A DNA stretch of 64,000 bases, taken from contig JANBVO010000044.1 in the NCBI GenBank assembly GCA_030052745.1, positions 1-64,000 of the forward strand, read 5' to 3'. A model generated the notes under the pieces. It was not told the DNA's origin and ran no database searches. It was given only the letters and a program-made list of their open reading frames with translations. The position numbers were made by a program, and so were the translations under genes. Numbering within the stretch: the first letter of the stretch is position 1; each line of letters begins with the position of its first letter. The DNA comes from Pleurostoma richardsiae (Eukaryota > Ascomycota > Sordariomycetes > Calosphaeriales > Pleurostomataceae). Shown here in pieces: positions 1 through 12,336 of this stretch.

Positions 1-1809
1 AAAGTGGAAGGTTGGATGGGGAAGAACGCGTCGGGTGCATGGGGACGCGTTGGTGGGGCCAAACTTTTGTCCACTTATTTTAGTAATTGTCTAGACATGG
101 TGAATCCTTCAAGCCCAAAGCCCGGGGTGTATCATGGTCATAGTAAAGGCTGGTAGAATACATAAACGAGAGAGGCGGAGGTAGGTTAGTTATATTAGTC
201 GGCCTCGCCGAATCGCCGACCGCAATATTGGCTGATCGTAGTCGATGCCATGGAACCGGCACGCCAAGGCCCTGGGCTAGTGTCGTTGTTATCTTTCTAG
301 ATCGCCGTGGATGGCTCCACGATATAGAGTGGACCATTGATAAGTTGCGGCCCTCCGGTATCCTGTCTGGTCGTTTGGGAAGGCGACACCTTCTAGACGG
401 TGCAAATTGTCGATGACAAGGAAAGTCAAGGGAAGCCGGCATTGGAGTGTTGTCATCAAACACATTAACTGATTTCCAAAGGATCAGATGTGAGGAAATC
501 ATCATCCGTTGTCCTCGATCGGATCGGCCCAGTCGGAACCTACCCGACACCGGTGCCAGGACTCTTAGCCGACGGCCCCATATCGCTTACAGCTAGACAA
601 TAGTCTCACGATCCTTCGTCTAGCAACGGCCTGACCTGTGGGGATAATCAGTAGAACTAGGTCGCAAATAACTCATAATATCGTATCTTTGGCCTTCGAC
701 TTCGGGGTGGCAATCAGCATTCTCGACCATGGCGATGCATTGTGGTTTGGTACATTATGGCTTCAATGTCGTAGATAAATAGCATTTAAATCAAACCACA
801 TGATGACTGACCTTATTATTGGTTCCTGGTCCGGTATCTCTTCAACTGTACTATAGTTTGTGAAGTAATGTGTGAAGTAACGTAGGTACAGTCCGGCATC
901 AGTGTTGGTGGTGAACTCTCGACAAGTGGGGAGAGCCTTCCATGTCCTCGATAAAAACTGCACGACGAGAACACATCACCTCCCAGTTAAAATATATTAC
1001 TATTCACGTGTCGGGCAATAAACGTGTTCCTTGTTCTGAAATTCTCGGAGAGTGACAGTTATTATCTTCGCTCTGCCTTCAGCCACACCCCTCTATTGCC
1101 TATGATAGTGAAACCTGTGCACCGACACCTAAGTAAGCGAATTTGCGTTGATTTTTTAGACCAGATGAAATTCGATATTTACTTAACATTGAAAACTTTA
1201 AACACTTTGCGACAATACGTTTAACTTTCTCTCGGCATGCCATGCCCTGTGACAATTCGGCGTCCCCCATTTTGTTGACCCAGCATATACGCACTGGGCA
1301 CCTTCACGCCTAAATGTGACTCTTCTACTCACGTCTCCCTTCTCCTGTATCCTGATTAGTCGGCGCTTCAACGTTTAGTCGCCAATGTGTTCCGGCTACA
1401 ACCAATCTGTATTGCGACTGCAGGAGGTCACCGACGACTCATTACCCATCTATGCTCTGTAAGTGAATGCTTAAATTTTTCTCTCCTACTAGCTGGAAAT
1501 ATCAGTTTGTTCTCTGCTAGCAATCAACATAAAGCTGCCTTTCTTCTCAAAAGCCAATCTGTATCGGGACTTCACTTCATCAACTCCATCCTCCTCTCAG
1601 AGGGAGTAAATGGAAGTGCCTTCATCCTGAGCAGCAGTGTTCCGATTGTTTTCGCCAAATCAGCCATATTTTACTTCCCCGCATCTTTCTGCTGAGTGCC
1701 CAGGCACACGCTTGCATTGATGTGAACTGTGTCTGCAAAAGAAAGACCCTTCGGTTGTTTACGTTTGTCCTACGGTCCTTTATTCTACCCCCCATTCTGT
1801 CATGCGAGC
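1..1809. other. Intergenic, no gene seen
   Basis: Only short open frames without recognisable domains, codon bias or usable splice signals were found on either strand. The stretch from about 600 to 1700 is AT-rich, which fits ordinary intergenic DNA or old degraded sequence. The last part must hold the promoter of the gene starting at 1810; no clear TATA box was seen. Confidence 0.5.
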
Positions 1810-3344
1810 ATGATGGCTTTCCAGAACAATCTTCCGGCCTTCGAGGGCTTTGATTTCATGGACCTTGACGAGTCCTCCGAGGATGGCGCTGGTCCAAGTG
1901 GTAGCACTGCGATGCCAGCGGCGCAGGTGAGTTTGCAGTCGCTAATGGTCAAAACAATAGGCCGCGCTAACTTCCCAGGTCCTTCGCAACGAGAACAATG
2001 AGCAGGCAGGACATGTTTCCCGCACTACTACCTCTTATTGGCCTCCCGATAAGCTCAATGGTCAAGTCTTCATCGGCTTCTTCGGAATGTTGACCAAGGG
2101 TACAACGGAGCACGTCGCCACTATTGAAATTCGCCGCCTCGAGGGAGGGCATGTTCAAGTTTCTTTCAACGATCCTCTTAAGCTCGTGGGCTCATACAGC
2201 TGGGCCGCTGCGCGTGGGGGCCACGTCATGTACGTGCCCGGTGAGTAAACGCAACGTGTTTGACCCGCTCTCAATTCTGTTACTCACATATTCGCCGTTA
2301 GGTGGCCCGCGAGTTATCAAGGAGGTTGGTGGACGCATCCAGGTTGGCCAGTTTGGCTTTAAGGGCCCTTTTCAGTGCCTCATTCAGAACGAGAACGCAT
2401 TCCACAGCATGGACTACCGCATGGAGCCTGTTATTCGGGCCGTTCGCCAGAAGCACGAGGGCATCTTCCTCAACAATATCGACCTTGTCTCGGATGACAA
2501 GACCTTGACCGAGCTATTCTTCCATCTGTCCGGTCAGAAGTGGAAGCGGACCCGGTTCGAGCTTCAGACTGTCGGGAAGACCCTCTTCATCACTTACAAC
2601 CTGATGAAGCACCGCCACAAGACTGAGACAACGATCCACAGCAAGGAGCATTATGTCAAGCGCGCCATCTACAACTACGAGGCGACGGATGCTCTCCCTG
2701 GACTGGAGGAGGCATCATCCTTCAACCAGGTTACTATGTACAAATTCGGCAAGCTGCTCTGTATCGTCCGCGGGGAGGTCGACACTGCGACACCTTCCGA
2801 ACGTCCTGTGCGCGGGTACTTCGACTGGGACGAGGAGATTGAGGTTGGAAAGGCGCCTGGTTTTCTTCCAGGACGCTATGACCGGGGCATAAACGTTGTT
2901 GGTAAGGGCGACGGCCTAACTGGCCTCATCTCGACCAAGAACTGCCTCTACAGCATCATGGACCCGCTGAGAAAGGAGAAGCACCTCCGCGACAGAGATC
3001 TCGCACAGGCGTGGTTCGGCAGGATCCAGCAGCTACACACCGCGGAGCACAACAACTGGGTCGTCAACAACCGCACGAACACCAAGAGCACCATGATGAC
3101 GGACACGTCCGTGAAGTGGGATCAGAAAAACCAGGTGGTCCTCCGAAAGATGTCGCGGTTCCTCGATGCCCTCCGGTGCATTACTATGGAGAATGGAGGC
3201 TCCTGCGTTTTGCTGTGGGACGTCCCTGGCTGTGCCCGCATCTTCACCACTTTCAAGCCGGATTATCCGCTGCCGGACGATCTCATGCAGAGTTGCTGGT
3301 GCCGGACGGTCCCACCCAACGACTCGCTGCTAGAGCTCGAGTAG
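1810..3344 (+). CDS. Fungal protein of unknown function (three exons, 473 aa)
   Basis: Exons 1810-1926, 1979-2240 and 2302-3344 join in frame through GTGAGT...AG introns. The start is the first ATG of the frame, giving MMAFQNNLPAFEGFDFMDLD. The first 40 residues are acidic and serine-rich and look disordered. The rest is a mixed globular protein with no signal peptide or membrane segment. Blocks such as YWPPDKLNGQVFIGFFGML and SYSWAAARGGHVMYVPG resemble a large fungal family often labelled 'geranylgeranyl pyrophosphate synthetase'. None of the Asp-rich DDxxD motifs of a true prenyl synthase are visible, so that label should not be carried over. The function is unknown. The gene model is solid; the family link is from memory of conserved blocks. 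Confidence 0.8.
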
Positions 3345-3578
3345 TCACTTGTCCGTGATTCTTCAGAGGATGCTATAGCTCACTGCTTGGGAAACTTAGT
3401 CAAGGCATGATCGCATTGATGTGGCTGCGTTGAGGATGATGTTCATCCAGGTTCTAGCTCACATCAAGGGACAATGTAAGGTATGGCAAGCCAAGGCAGC
3501 TAAAATGGGTCCTTCAGGTATTCAACGCAGTTTTCTAAACCGTAAACTCCGTAATGTTTTGTCTTGAGATGCTCGAAT

Positions 3579-4209
3579 TCATTGACTGGATCCTTCCTTT
3601 GCCTCTCCGGCAACTTCACTCGCGCGTTCCCCTCCGTCCCCGAGATCCACGCCCTCAGCCGTCCCGCTCAGCCCATCCGAGTTCTCACTCTCCAGGTTCT
3701 TGGATTGAGAAAGGAAGTAGTCCACGACGTCCACCTTGTCGTTGAAAGCCGCCAGATCCAGCGGCACCTGGTCCTTGTCGTTGGCCAGCACCGGCGACGC
3801 CCCGTTCTCGACGAGCAGCTTGACGATCTCCAGGTGGCCGCCCAGTGATGCCCAGTGCAGCCCCGTGTTGCCGAACTCGTTTGGTGCATCTAAGAAGGTC
3901 TGCTTCTCCTCCCTCGGCCGCGACTTGAAGTGTTCGAGGAGCGACTTGATGATTTCTGCGACCATTGGGTTAGCATCTGTGTATGCGAGTAAGAGAAAGC
4001 TGCGGCCTTATACCTAAGTGGCCGTTGCCTGTTGCCATGTGTAGGCATGTCGACTTGGTCTCATCCTTGGCGGCGAGCAGGATCTCGACTGGTGAGACAC
4101 CCTCTCTGGCGGCGAGGGTGGATAGCAGCTCATCTAAGTCAGACTGCTCGCCGGCGCGGGCGAAGTAGATGAGGTCATCAATCTCATCTTCGCTCAGTTC
4201 TGGCGCCAT
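3579..4209 (-). CDS. Ankyrin-repeat protein, YAR1-like
   Basis: Exon 1 (4209-4014) encodes MAPELSEDEIDDLIYFARAG and the start of an ankyrin unit (CLHMATGNGHL). Exon 2 (3976-3579) continues with NEFGNTGLHWASLGGHLEIV, a textbook ankyrin helix-turn-helix, and a further unit. The 197-aa size and acidic N-terminal helix match yeast Yar1 and its fungal relatives, which chaperone ribosomal protein Rps3 during 40S assembly; that role is carried over from the family. The deduced intron is only 37 nt (GTATAA...ACAG), short for this group. The 3' end lies 234 bp from the 3' end of the convergent gene upstream. Confidence 0.82.
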
Positions 4210-5214
4210 GGCTTATGTCGTGTGCACGGGACCTTGTCCGCTCAATATTTGAACTGCGAAGCTTCGCCTATGAGTTTGATGCTGGAGTGGGACTGAAAAT
4301 TCGAGGGTGAAACTTGCGGTTAGCGTACAGTGTGCAGGTGGCAAAGTTATCGGACGCTACACTGTATCTGCACTGTACGGAATGAAGACTACGAGGGATC
4401 CAGAAGGAATTGGAGCAGGAAAGTCGTGCATCTTGAACAATCTGGGGAGCATGAGAAAGTCTTATACCATTAATCATTTGTTCAGCGCCCTTTGCAAGCA
4501 CCCGTCAGATGGTTGAAGCACTCTCGATTCGGACAACTAAGTCGTGTTGCTCTTAGCTGAGCCGGCCGTGAGCCATCAAGCAAGTCGGAGCTCAGGCTCC
4601 CTTACGTAAGGTTGTTGTACAGTCAGCTTGCCGGCATTGCAAAACCGGAAACGGAAAAGAATGATTCCGTGCCCCAATTTGGCCTTCATGAGTGACATTG
4701 AATCCTTTCTAGATAACCATTCCTAATATCCGCACCTAACAGTCGAAAGATTCCAGCGTCTTGATCGTCTAGCTGTGAAGCAATACGGCAGGACGACCAG
4801 AAACTTGGGGCATGTGGACGCTCAGGACGTGGCCCACGCTGACTGGAAGCAGAGGCGATGAAACTTGGCACCCGAAATAACCTAGGCAAGTAGGTGGATA
4901 CTCAAGGGCTCAAGGGAGGCTCCTATGCCGAATTGTTCGGGGCAGATTCGTATCTGTAGACAAGAGATAAACTGGGAAACCAATACAGACGAGATATCTC
5001 TGGAAAGAAGTGCCGTGCTGCGGCGCCAGTGGATTGACCTTTGTCTTGCTGCAGATCCAACAAACATCCTTCGACAAGGTTATGGACTGAAACTGGGTTC
5101 ATTCATCAGCGCTGATAAAGGGGCGCGAGTCACGCTATAACATCATCGCCCCTGGAACAGTAGCACTATTTACCTTGTTGAGTATATAGATGTTGGCCGC
5201 CTTGGTGAATGGCT

Positions 5215-6463
5215 TCACCGCCATATTATCCACACGCTGTTGCACGGTAGTGCGACCATATCGGCAACCCATGCAAGCCTTGCGAGTGATCCGAGGAAAA
5301 TTTCCGTGAACTCCGTACGGTCCTGGCAGTAGCCAATGTCGGACGCAGAGCCAGAATTAAACAAAAGTTTGTAATGGCACATTGCGAGGATCTTCTTGAC
5401 ATTGTCCTTCTCACGCAACCGTAGTAGCATTCCGTCGTTTGTGAGCCTTGTCTCACCCGCTTTAACACCTCGATTATGAGGTGCCCTTATCAGAGTTGAA
5501 TTGGAAAGAGGTGTGCCAGTCGTCAGGATTCTGTGAACTCTGGGCGAATTCCAATGCCGCGTTGACCTATGTGGTGGGACCACGCTCGTAGCACTAAGTT
5601 TGTGCTAAAGAAGTCCCTGCAGAACTTGGGTAGCATATTCCTGGAAGCTATGGACTAATCTTCCGTGGGTCGACAAGGAATAATGTTCTAGATAACTTAA
5701 TATCATGAAGGTCGCCAAGATGTTGTACGTGTACTCGAGGTTCTGATATGTTCTCTGGAGACGATCCAGTCAGTATATCTCGCATACTTCTTAAGTTAGC
5801 GCTGTCGTCAATAGGCATCGGTTTCAGTTGACTCGTTTCTTCCCGAGCAGCACCAAGATGGGGTTTCTCGGACGCGAACTGGTATGGATAATCGTCGATG
5901 TTGTCTTCAGTCCGCGTTTCCATCATCGCGATCCGAATCGTAAGAGTTGCTCTACGGAGCGTCGTAGTCATGTCCTTGAAGCCTATCACAAGTGAAGATT
6001 TCCTCGCCTTTGCCACGAGTCCGTCGCTTGTGGCCCTACCCACACCCAATTCATGGCGGCAACACGCTTCTTCGGCACGTTAGTTGCTGGTTGAAGTCCG
6101 AGGTAAACCTTCACTGAGGCGGCGGTGGACATGGTATCGAAATCCGGGCTCTGGGCGGCATTGGTTCCGGGTCGCGGAGCCGGGACATCCCTCACTTTCC
6201 CAAGAGAGTGTTGTCTGTCACACGCGGTCTTGGGACATAAAACGCAACGTGCACCGAGTGCCGCGCAGTAATGGCGGCATCTTGCCATACAAGGCATCTT
6301 TCTTATCTTCCCATAAGGAGCGATTGTGGAATGCGCTCTGGACAGCAATGTCTACCTTGTTGCCAATCTCATCAAGGTGGCGTAAGGGCCGCTTATGTGT
6401 GCTCGGTGTATGCTGCGGCAGCTGAATATTATTGAAGAAATCCAGGTTCGCAAAGCCTCCCAC
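5215..6463 (-). pseudogene. Possible gene relic, several frames
   Basis: Overlapping minus-strand frames at 6463-6218, 6348-5986, 6049-5648 and 5583-5215 read like pieces of one protein: an Asp/Lys-rich segment (GNKVDIAVQSAFHNRSLWED), an acidic middle part and a final piece with HRILTTGTPLSNS. The last motif recalls the TGTPLxN box of SNF2-type ATPases. No Walker A or DEAH box was found and the flanking residues do not fit that family, so the link is weak. Frames shift without good intron borders, which is why I call it a relic. It could also be a real gene with introns I misplaced. Confidence 0.22.
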
Positions 6464-8556
6464 TTTCTCTTCAATCCAGGGGCTTTCAGGCCACTTGCGT
6501 CTTGAATAGAATGGCTTCCAAGAGGAGCTTAGAATCTACAGAAAGCCTGGAATCAGCCCTGAGGGAAGCCTAGTTGGGGGATGATAAGTTGGAGGTCAGG
6601 GCCCAGTTTGCCCAAAACTTCGCGCAGAGATAGGTAGACTGGAACCAACAGGAATTGCGACAAAGATAAAAGATGTATTTATGGATTATCGTTCGCACTT
6701 ATTACTGTATCCTCCTTCTCGTGGACAGGGAGCCTAGCGTAGGCCGATGTCCTGGTTGGTCTGAACCAGATAGAAGTGATGACGAATCGCCGCGTATGAC
6801 ATGTAGGCACAACAATTCTCGAAGTTGTCAAATCCGTATCTGGGCTGCTGTGCCCCACCGAACGCCTCGAGGGCCTCCAAGGGTAGCTGCAGTCGAGCCT
6901 AGGATATCTTGACATCTTATACCTCCCTGCCATGAGACATATTAGGACCAGAATAAGGAATGGACACGTTGGGGGATCTCTCGAAGTGGCTGAAGGTAAG
7001 AGACAGGCTTGAACATAAGGAACCCAGGCCCACAAGGGAAAAGCCATTCTTTCTTTATATGTGGAAGGCACCAATATATGAATATAGGAGAGCTGGCCCA
7101 GTCGCTAAATTTGGGAAAGTGGTATAATGGAAGCCGTCCATAGAGATGGTCCTTGCCCTTGACTCTAGGTTGTTGTCCATTGTGGAGTCTGATAGTCGCC
7201 GTAAAACCATGATCGCACCGCCGAGTTTTAGATCCTTCGATACCTCGTAACCTCGTAAGCTCTATTTGACTAAGGTCTCTGACGAACAAGTCAAATTTTC
7301 TGGTGTTGGAGGTAATTGTGACGTGATGGCCTCTAGCCAATGATTTAAAGACCATCGGGAGACACCCTCTTGCTCGTAGCAGCTGGATATTCGCGAACGG
7401 CGGGCAGGGCCTCTTTTAAAGCCGCCCAGGCGGCAATGCTTCAGACGCTCGCGCCTTTTGCTGTGCTCGCCGACGGCGCACCTAGGGAATGTTGAAGGGG
7501 GACACGGGAACCAGCGGCGACGCTCTAGGAACTGCCAGCAGCGCCGGGTCTGTACGCCCTTTCGGAGGTTGTGATGCCGGTGATCCTTGGCGACGGTGGA
7601 TCGAGGGCCGGAAAACACCAGATCTGGCCTATCCTGGTCCACAGGAAGGCTTATGTCTAAGATAACACAAAGGCCATTGAAGCCACAGCTGCTACAATAA
7701 GCTGGGGCTTATTGCTTAGGTTAGCACGCAGGCAGTCAAGACTGACTGCGTGGGAGTCTTGATAGACTAAGGCATGATGTTTAAGTCAGGATATCAGGTA
7801 ATATGGTGTTGAGACCTTGATTCTGTATCTAGCATATCTGTGTGCCACGCCTGCCTTATATAGGGCCAGGCCTGGCGCCTCACGTGCCAGATAGTTCCAG
7901 GTGCTCCTCCAGGGAGCGCCCAGAATATTGTAGCAACAGCTGCCAACTTTGAACTGCGCGTTGTATGCCATATTGTTCGGCAAGATAGGTATGTCAATGC
8001 CAGGAGCTTGATGTGGTTTGGACCTATCGCGATAGGCTGTTGGGATCGGGGTTCTGGTGACGGGGAGAGAGTTAGAGTGTCTGCGTGAGCAAGTCAGCTA
8101 AAGCTAAGGGTAGGATTCTAGCTGGCTAAACAAGGCTGAATTACTGTGTAGGGCGAACAAGATGCACGAAGCAGTTCTGTTGATCGCGTATTCTTGTTGC
8201 TAGAATTGAAGCAGGGGATAGTGAGATTGTAGCTAGATGAATCGAACTTGGTTACCGTATGAGACGAGTGGGATATATACGTGAGGTGGTCTTGTTATTC
8301 GTGTAGCTTTATGGTCAGGAATGGCCTAGTACGACCTGCATGGCTTGCCTGGCCTGTGTGGCTTGTGTGGCCAAGGGGAAGGTGCTCAATAATAAGAATA
8401 GGTAGGTACGGAGGACCTTACCGAAAGGATTTTCTCACCGCTTCCGATTGATACGGTAATATATAGTGTGACTCCTTGATGCCCGCCTAACTTCTCGTCT
8501 TCCCTTCCATCAGTGTCGAGCCGCCATAGCATCGAATCTCAAGCATATCCTTGAGA

Positions 8557-9459
8557 CTACGCCCGGCCTTCAGAGCTCTGATCTTCATTCCAGTCTGATT
8601 TGTAGGGGTTCTTGATGTTGTCTACATCGGACCCAGTTGGAAGGTCGAGATACACCATCCGACGCCTGAACGTCTCGGCGCCACAAGGAAGGTCCAGAAG
8701 ATCATAAGGCTTCAAGTTCTTCCTTCCGAGGAGCTGCTGCGACTTGCCGGGCATGCCTGCAAGGATGATGTCGATGAAGAATGACGTGTCGAAAGCTGTT
8801 AAGGCATTGTGAAATGGGTATGCCAATAGGCGTTCCGGCTTCGGGCAATACCATTGTTGAAAACCCTCTGATTGAGGCCAATGCCTTCTTTTGGAGCAAG
8901 CTGAAGATTCTGTTGATATTACACCGGAATGTTTTGGACATCATCGTTGGTATCCGGAACAGGGTTAATTCCGTTTTGTTGTGACCTAATATTTCATGGA
9001 CTGAACGAGTACACCCTTGCAAATCCTACAAGGGCGGCACCAGGCCCCTTAGATAAGGTTGCGGCCTACTTCGCCCCTTCCCTGACTGGAAACCAAGTCC
9101 GCCATCTTCGGACTCAGTGTCTTCCTGTTCATCACCAAAAGCTGAGTCTTCTTTGAAATCGTCATTCTTTGCGTAGATGATGAAGTCCAGCTCTGTCTCG
9201 CTGGGTGGGAGATCCTTGCTCGGGAATTCATCTCCCAAATCGGTTTGTCTCGATGTCCCTGTGTATTCGATATCGTCAGTGTTGAGCTCGGGCTTGAAGT
9301 TGTCTTCAAGACCGCGAACGTGAGGAAAAGAGGGAAAGAGAGGAAGGCTACAGACTGGCTGACGTGGTTATATAAATTCTTGTACGGCACACGGGCAAAC
9401 AGGGGTGATTTCTGCGTCGGAGCAGGGGCGACGGCAAAGAACGTACGGTCGTCAAACAA
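8557..9459 (-). pseudogene. Possible hypothetical gene or relic
   Basis: Three minus-strand frames (9459-9049, 9238-9026, 9022-8557) cover this stretch. The middle one has a coherent acidic sequence that extends upstream of its ATG (NTDDIEYTG ... SETELDFIIYAKNDD), which is unusual for chance frames. I could not join the parts into a closed model and recognise no domain. It may be a small hypothetical gene with unresolved introns or the remains of one. Confidence 0.22.
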
Positions 9460-9897
9460 ACTAATGGCAAGGATCTGAGGAGTCAGAATATGTTTGAAGA
9501 TCCTGTCAATTCCCTGACTGTGAAGGATGAAACGATTGTTGTTGAACTCAAGCTACAGGCCAAACAGTGAGGAAGGAAGGGTGTAAGTGCCCGGCTTCCG
9601 GTCACGGGACGGGAGAGCCACGTGAAGGCTGAAGGCAGAATGAGCCATCCCGCACAGGCCATCCCGCACTGTGATACTGTGTGGCTGGATGTGGCTGGTA
9701 TGCGGAGTAACTACTTACTCTACGCCACGAACTGGAGTCGCCACCTTTGCTAGTGCAGTCTTGCTCTTGTCGCAATCTCGATTCTCCAGATATTTTCATC
9801 AGATGAGCACAACGCCTGGCCAGAAGCAGCCTCCCTTACAGTTCTGGATTGACGCAGTATCAGGCAGAAGACTACACATGCATCGGCACTTCTCAGG

Positions 9898-12202
9898 ATG
9901 GAGGCTCAGAGCCGTCAGTCCGGGAGTATTCTCGCGGTAACTCACCCGCCGGCATACAGCCGAGAGCCGAGATGCTAACCTCGATTGCCCACAGTGTGAC
10001 GCCTGCCGCATAAAGAAGCTGAAGGCAAGCCTCGATTGCCCCCCTTAGTGGGACGTAGAAACTGACGGTCTTCAGTGCTCCAAGGAACGCCCTACATGCA
10101 GTGCCTGCTTCCAGAGTCGAAGGCGTTGTCATTACAGCGGCAGGGTCATTCGCTCCCCCCTCACCAGGGCGTAAGACCATGATGTCTCTTTCCTGTTTGC
10201 ACAAACCCTAACGCATCTTCAGTTATCTCTCAAGCGTTGAACATCGTCTCCACCGCCTAGAGAGGCTGTTTGCTCAGCAGCTTCCTGACGTTAATATCGA
10301 CGAAGCCTTGGAATCGGTCAATATCGATGAGACTGTCACGACTCCAAAAGGAGCACCATCAGCCGGGCCTTCACAGTCGACGCCAGTGCTGTCTCCCGCC
10401 TCCATTGAGGGCACTGGAAGCTCGATTTCTGAGGCCGTTCCCGACGGCCCCGATGGCTTTGACTGGCAGGAGGATGTCAACGAACTCGCTGATGGCATGG
10501 CAGCGCTCTCCGTTGACCCAAAAGGCGCTGGGTACTTGGGTAAGCTTGGCCCATTCCGTGCCCGAGGCAGTCATGGTGTTAACGAAGCCTTCAGGTTCAA
10601 CCGCAGGAGTCTTCTTCCTCCGCTCCTTACTGTTCTGGATGGGGAACCCCAAGTTCCTTTTCGACCCTCGCACGGCGACAGGCAGGTTGCGATCGTCGGT
10701 CAGCCCGGACATTCTCGAGCCCTCATCCCGCCTTGCGCAATCCTGGCTCTCCCGTGAAGTACTTGGCAGACTGATGGATAGCTACTTTACTGTCTATCAC
10801 CAGACGTATCCATTCGTCCACGAGGCGACCTTTCGGGCTCAATTCCATGAAGTCATTCCGAGGCCCCAGAAACGGTCATGGCAGATGCTCTTATATGCCA
10901 TCCTTGCCATAGGCGCTTGGTGTCTCAATGAGGACCAAGGAGAGATTGAAGACGACTTGTATCACCACGCTCTCTCTTTCGGGGAAGACGAGTCTATGTT
11001 TGAGAGTGCGAATCTCACTTTTGTTCAGGCGCTCGTCCTGCTGAGCAATCTGTCCCAGAAGCGCGACAAGCCGAACACAGGCTCAAACTTCTTAGGTCTC
11101 GCCGTGAGGATGGCTCTTAGTCTCGGCCTGCATCGGGAACTCCCTGACTGGGATATTAATCTACTGCAGCGAGAAATGAGACGGCGAGTTTGGTGGGGTC
11201 TGTTCATATTCGACAGCGGTGCCTCAACGACATTTGGGAGGCCGATCTTGCTTCCGGGACCGGAAGCTATGGATGTAAAACCAGTTCTGAACATTGGGGA
11301 TGATGTGAGTACGAGCGATGAACCTGTGGCTGACTTTTGCTGAACCTCTGTAGCTTCTCACAGCCAGGACATCGGTTCTCCCTGGCGAGTCTACCGGCCC
11401 TACACTCTACTCTGGAGTCAAGACGCAAAGTGATTTTCACTTGCACTCAAACTACATCTCGAACAGCCTGCTCTCGGCGTCAGGAATCGCTACGCAGGAT
11501 GCTCTGACGATGAACACGTCTCTTGATTCCTGGTCTGATACTATACCTCCATACTTCCTCCCTAACAGGCCACCGGAGACAGACGATCAGCCGTATCTCT
11601 TTGCAAGGTCTCGGCTATGGTGGCGCTTTTGGAACCTGAAGATCATTCTTTTTCGACACCTTTTATTGCGCCAGGCTGTCGCAAGGAATAGAAGCCCGAT
11701 CACTTTGACATCGAACCACCCACTAGATGAACAAGCCATATACATCGCCATTGACGCTGCTCAGTGCACCATAACCTCTATAAACAGCTACTTGGAGACT
11801 GCCGAGCTCACCAGACTGGCAAGCTGGTATTCAGTGTAAGCGAGTGTGCGCATCAAGTGACTGGACGATATCTGACTACCTTTTAACAGCTTCTTTCTAT
11901 TCCACGCGTCGCTGGTCGTCGTACTCGCTATTCTGGGCGATACAGGATCGCCGGATCTGCCTCGATGGCGGTCAGACATTGATACAGTACGTAACATTCT
12001 CCGGAGTGTCCTCGCGAAGAACCAGCTGGCGAGCAGGTGTGCGGACATCCTTGACCATATCCTGCCACCGGACTCAGCCAACTTGGAGCTCTGGGGAGGC
12101 GAGCCACTTGATATCGATGCCATCGACTTCTCCATGTGGCCCGCAGATGCCGGGGATATGTTTGGGTCTTTCGCTTGGCCTGAACCAGGACAAGGCATTT
12201 GA
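9898..12202 (+). CDS. Zn2Cys6 transcription factor with fungal_trans domain (seven exons)
   Basis: Exons 9898-9936, 9995-10024, 10076-10170, 10223-10539, 10595-11304, 11354-11835 and 11890-12202 give 661 aa. The zinc cluster is complete: CDACRIKKLK-C-SKERPT-CSAC-FQSRRR-C (C-x2-C-x6-C-x6-C-x2-C-x6-C), directly after a 13-residue N-terminus. A linker/dimerisation stretch (YLSSVEHRLHRLERLF) follows. The middle region has the hallmarks of the fungal-specific regulatory domain (YPFVHEATFR, NFLGLAVRMALSLGLHRE, MRRRVWWGLF). The second intron uses a GC donor (GCAAGC...CTGAC...CAG), the only way to restore the third cysteine. It is presumably a nuclear DNA-binding activator. It sits on the outer edge of the carrier/enzyme block and could regulate it, but nothing in the sequence shows this. 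Confidence 0.9.
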
Positions 12203-12336
12203 CGAACATTGGACCTCTTCCCTGCGAAGATGAGGTGAATACGCCAATAACTTAATACGTCTATGGGAGCAGTACACAACGTCCTAAACTCCGTCTGTCT
12301 ATCTTCTAAGCACAACCTCTTCCTAGGGACGATCTA

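Larger units (their letters stand above)
4210..9897. other. Gene-poor block with decayed coding pieces
   Basis: No complete gene could be assembled in these 5.7 kb. Several open frames on the minus strand have protein-like composition but are interrupted by stops and frameshifts with no convincing splice sites: 5215-6463, 6942-7642 and 8557-9459. A nested inverted repeat lies near 7727-7757 (ACGCAG...CTGCGT, with CAGTC-AA-GACTG inside). A low-complexity run of TGGCTTG/TGGCCTG units lies near 8340-8372. The block may be a graveyard of old genes or transposons. No terminal repeats or transposase motifs were recognised. Confidence 0.5.

Noticed and set aside
1810-3344. Calling this gene a geranylgeranyl pyrophosphate synthase
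   Set aside because: The label is common for relatives, but the DDxxD prenyl synthase motifs are absent.
5460-5583. SNF2 helicase domain from the TGTPLSN motif
   Set aside because: A single motif with wrong flanks and no Walker A or DEAH box is not enough; kept only as a relic of unknown type.
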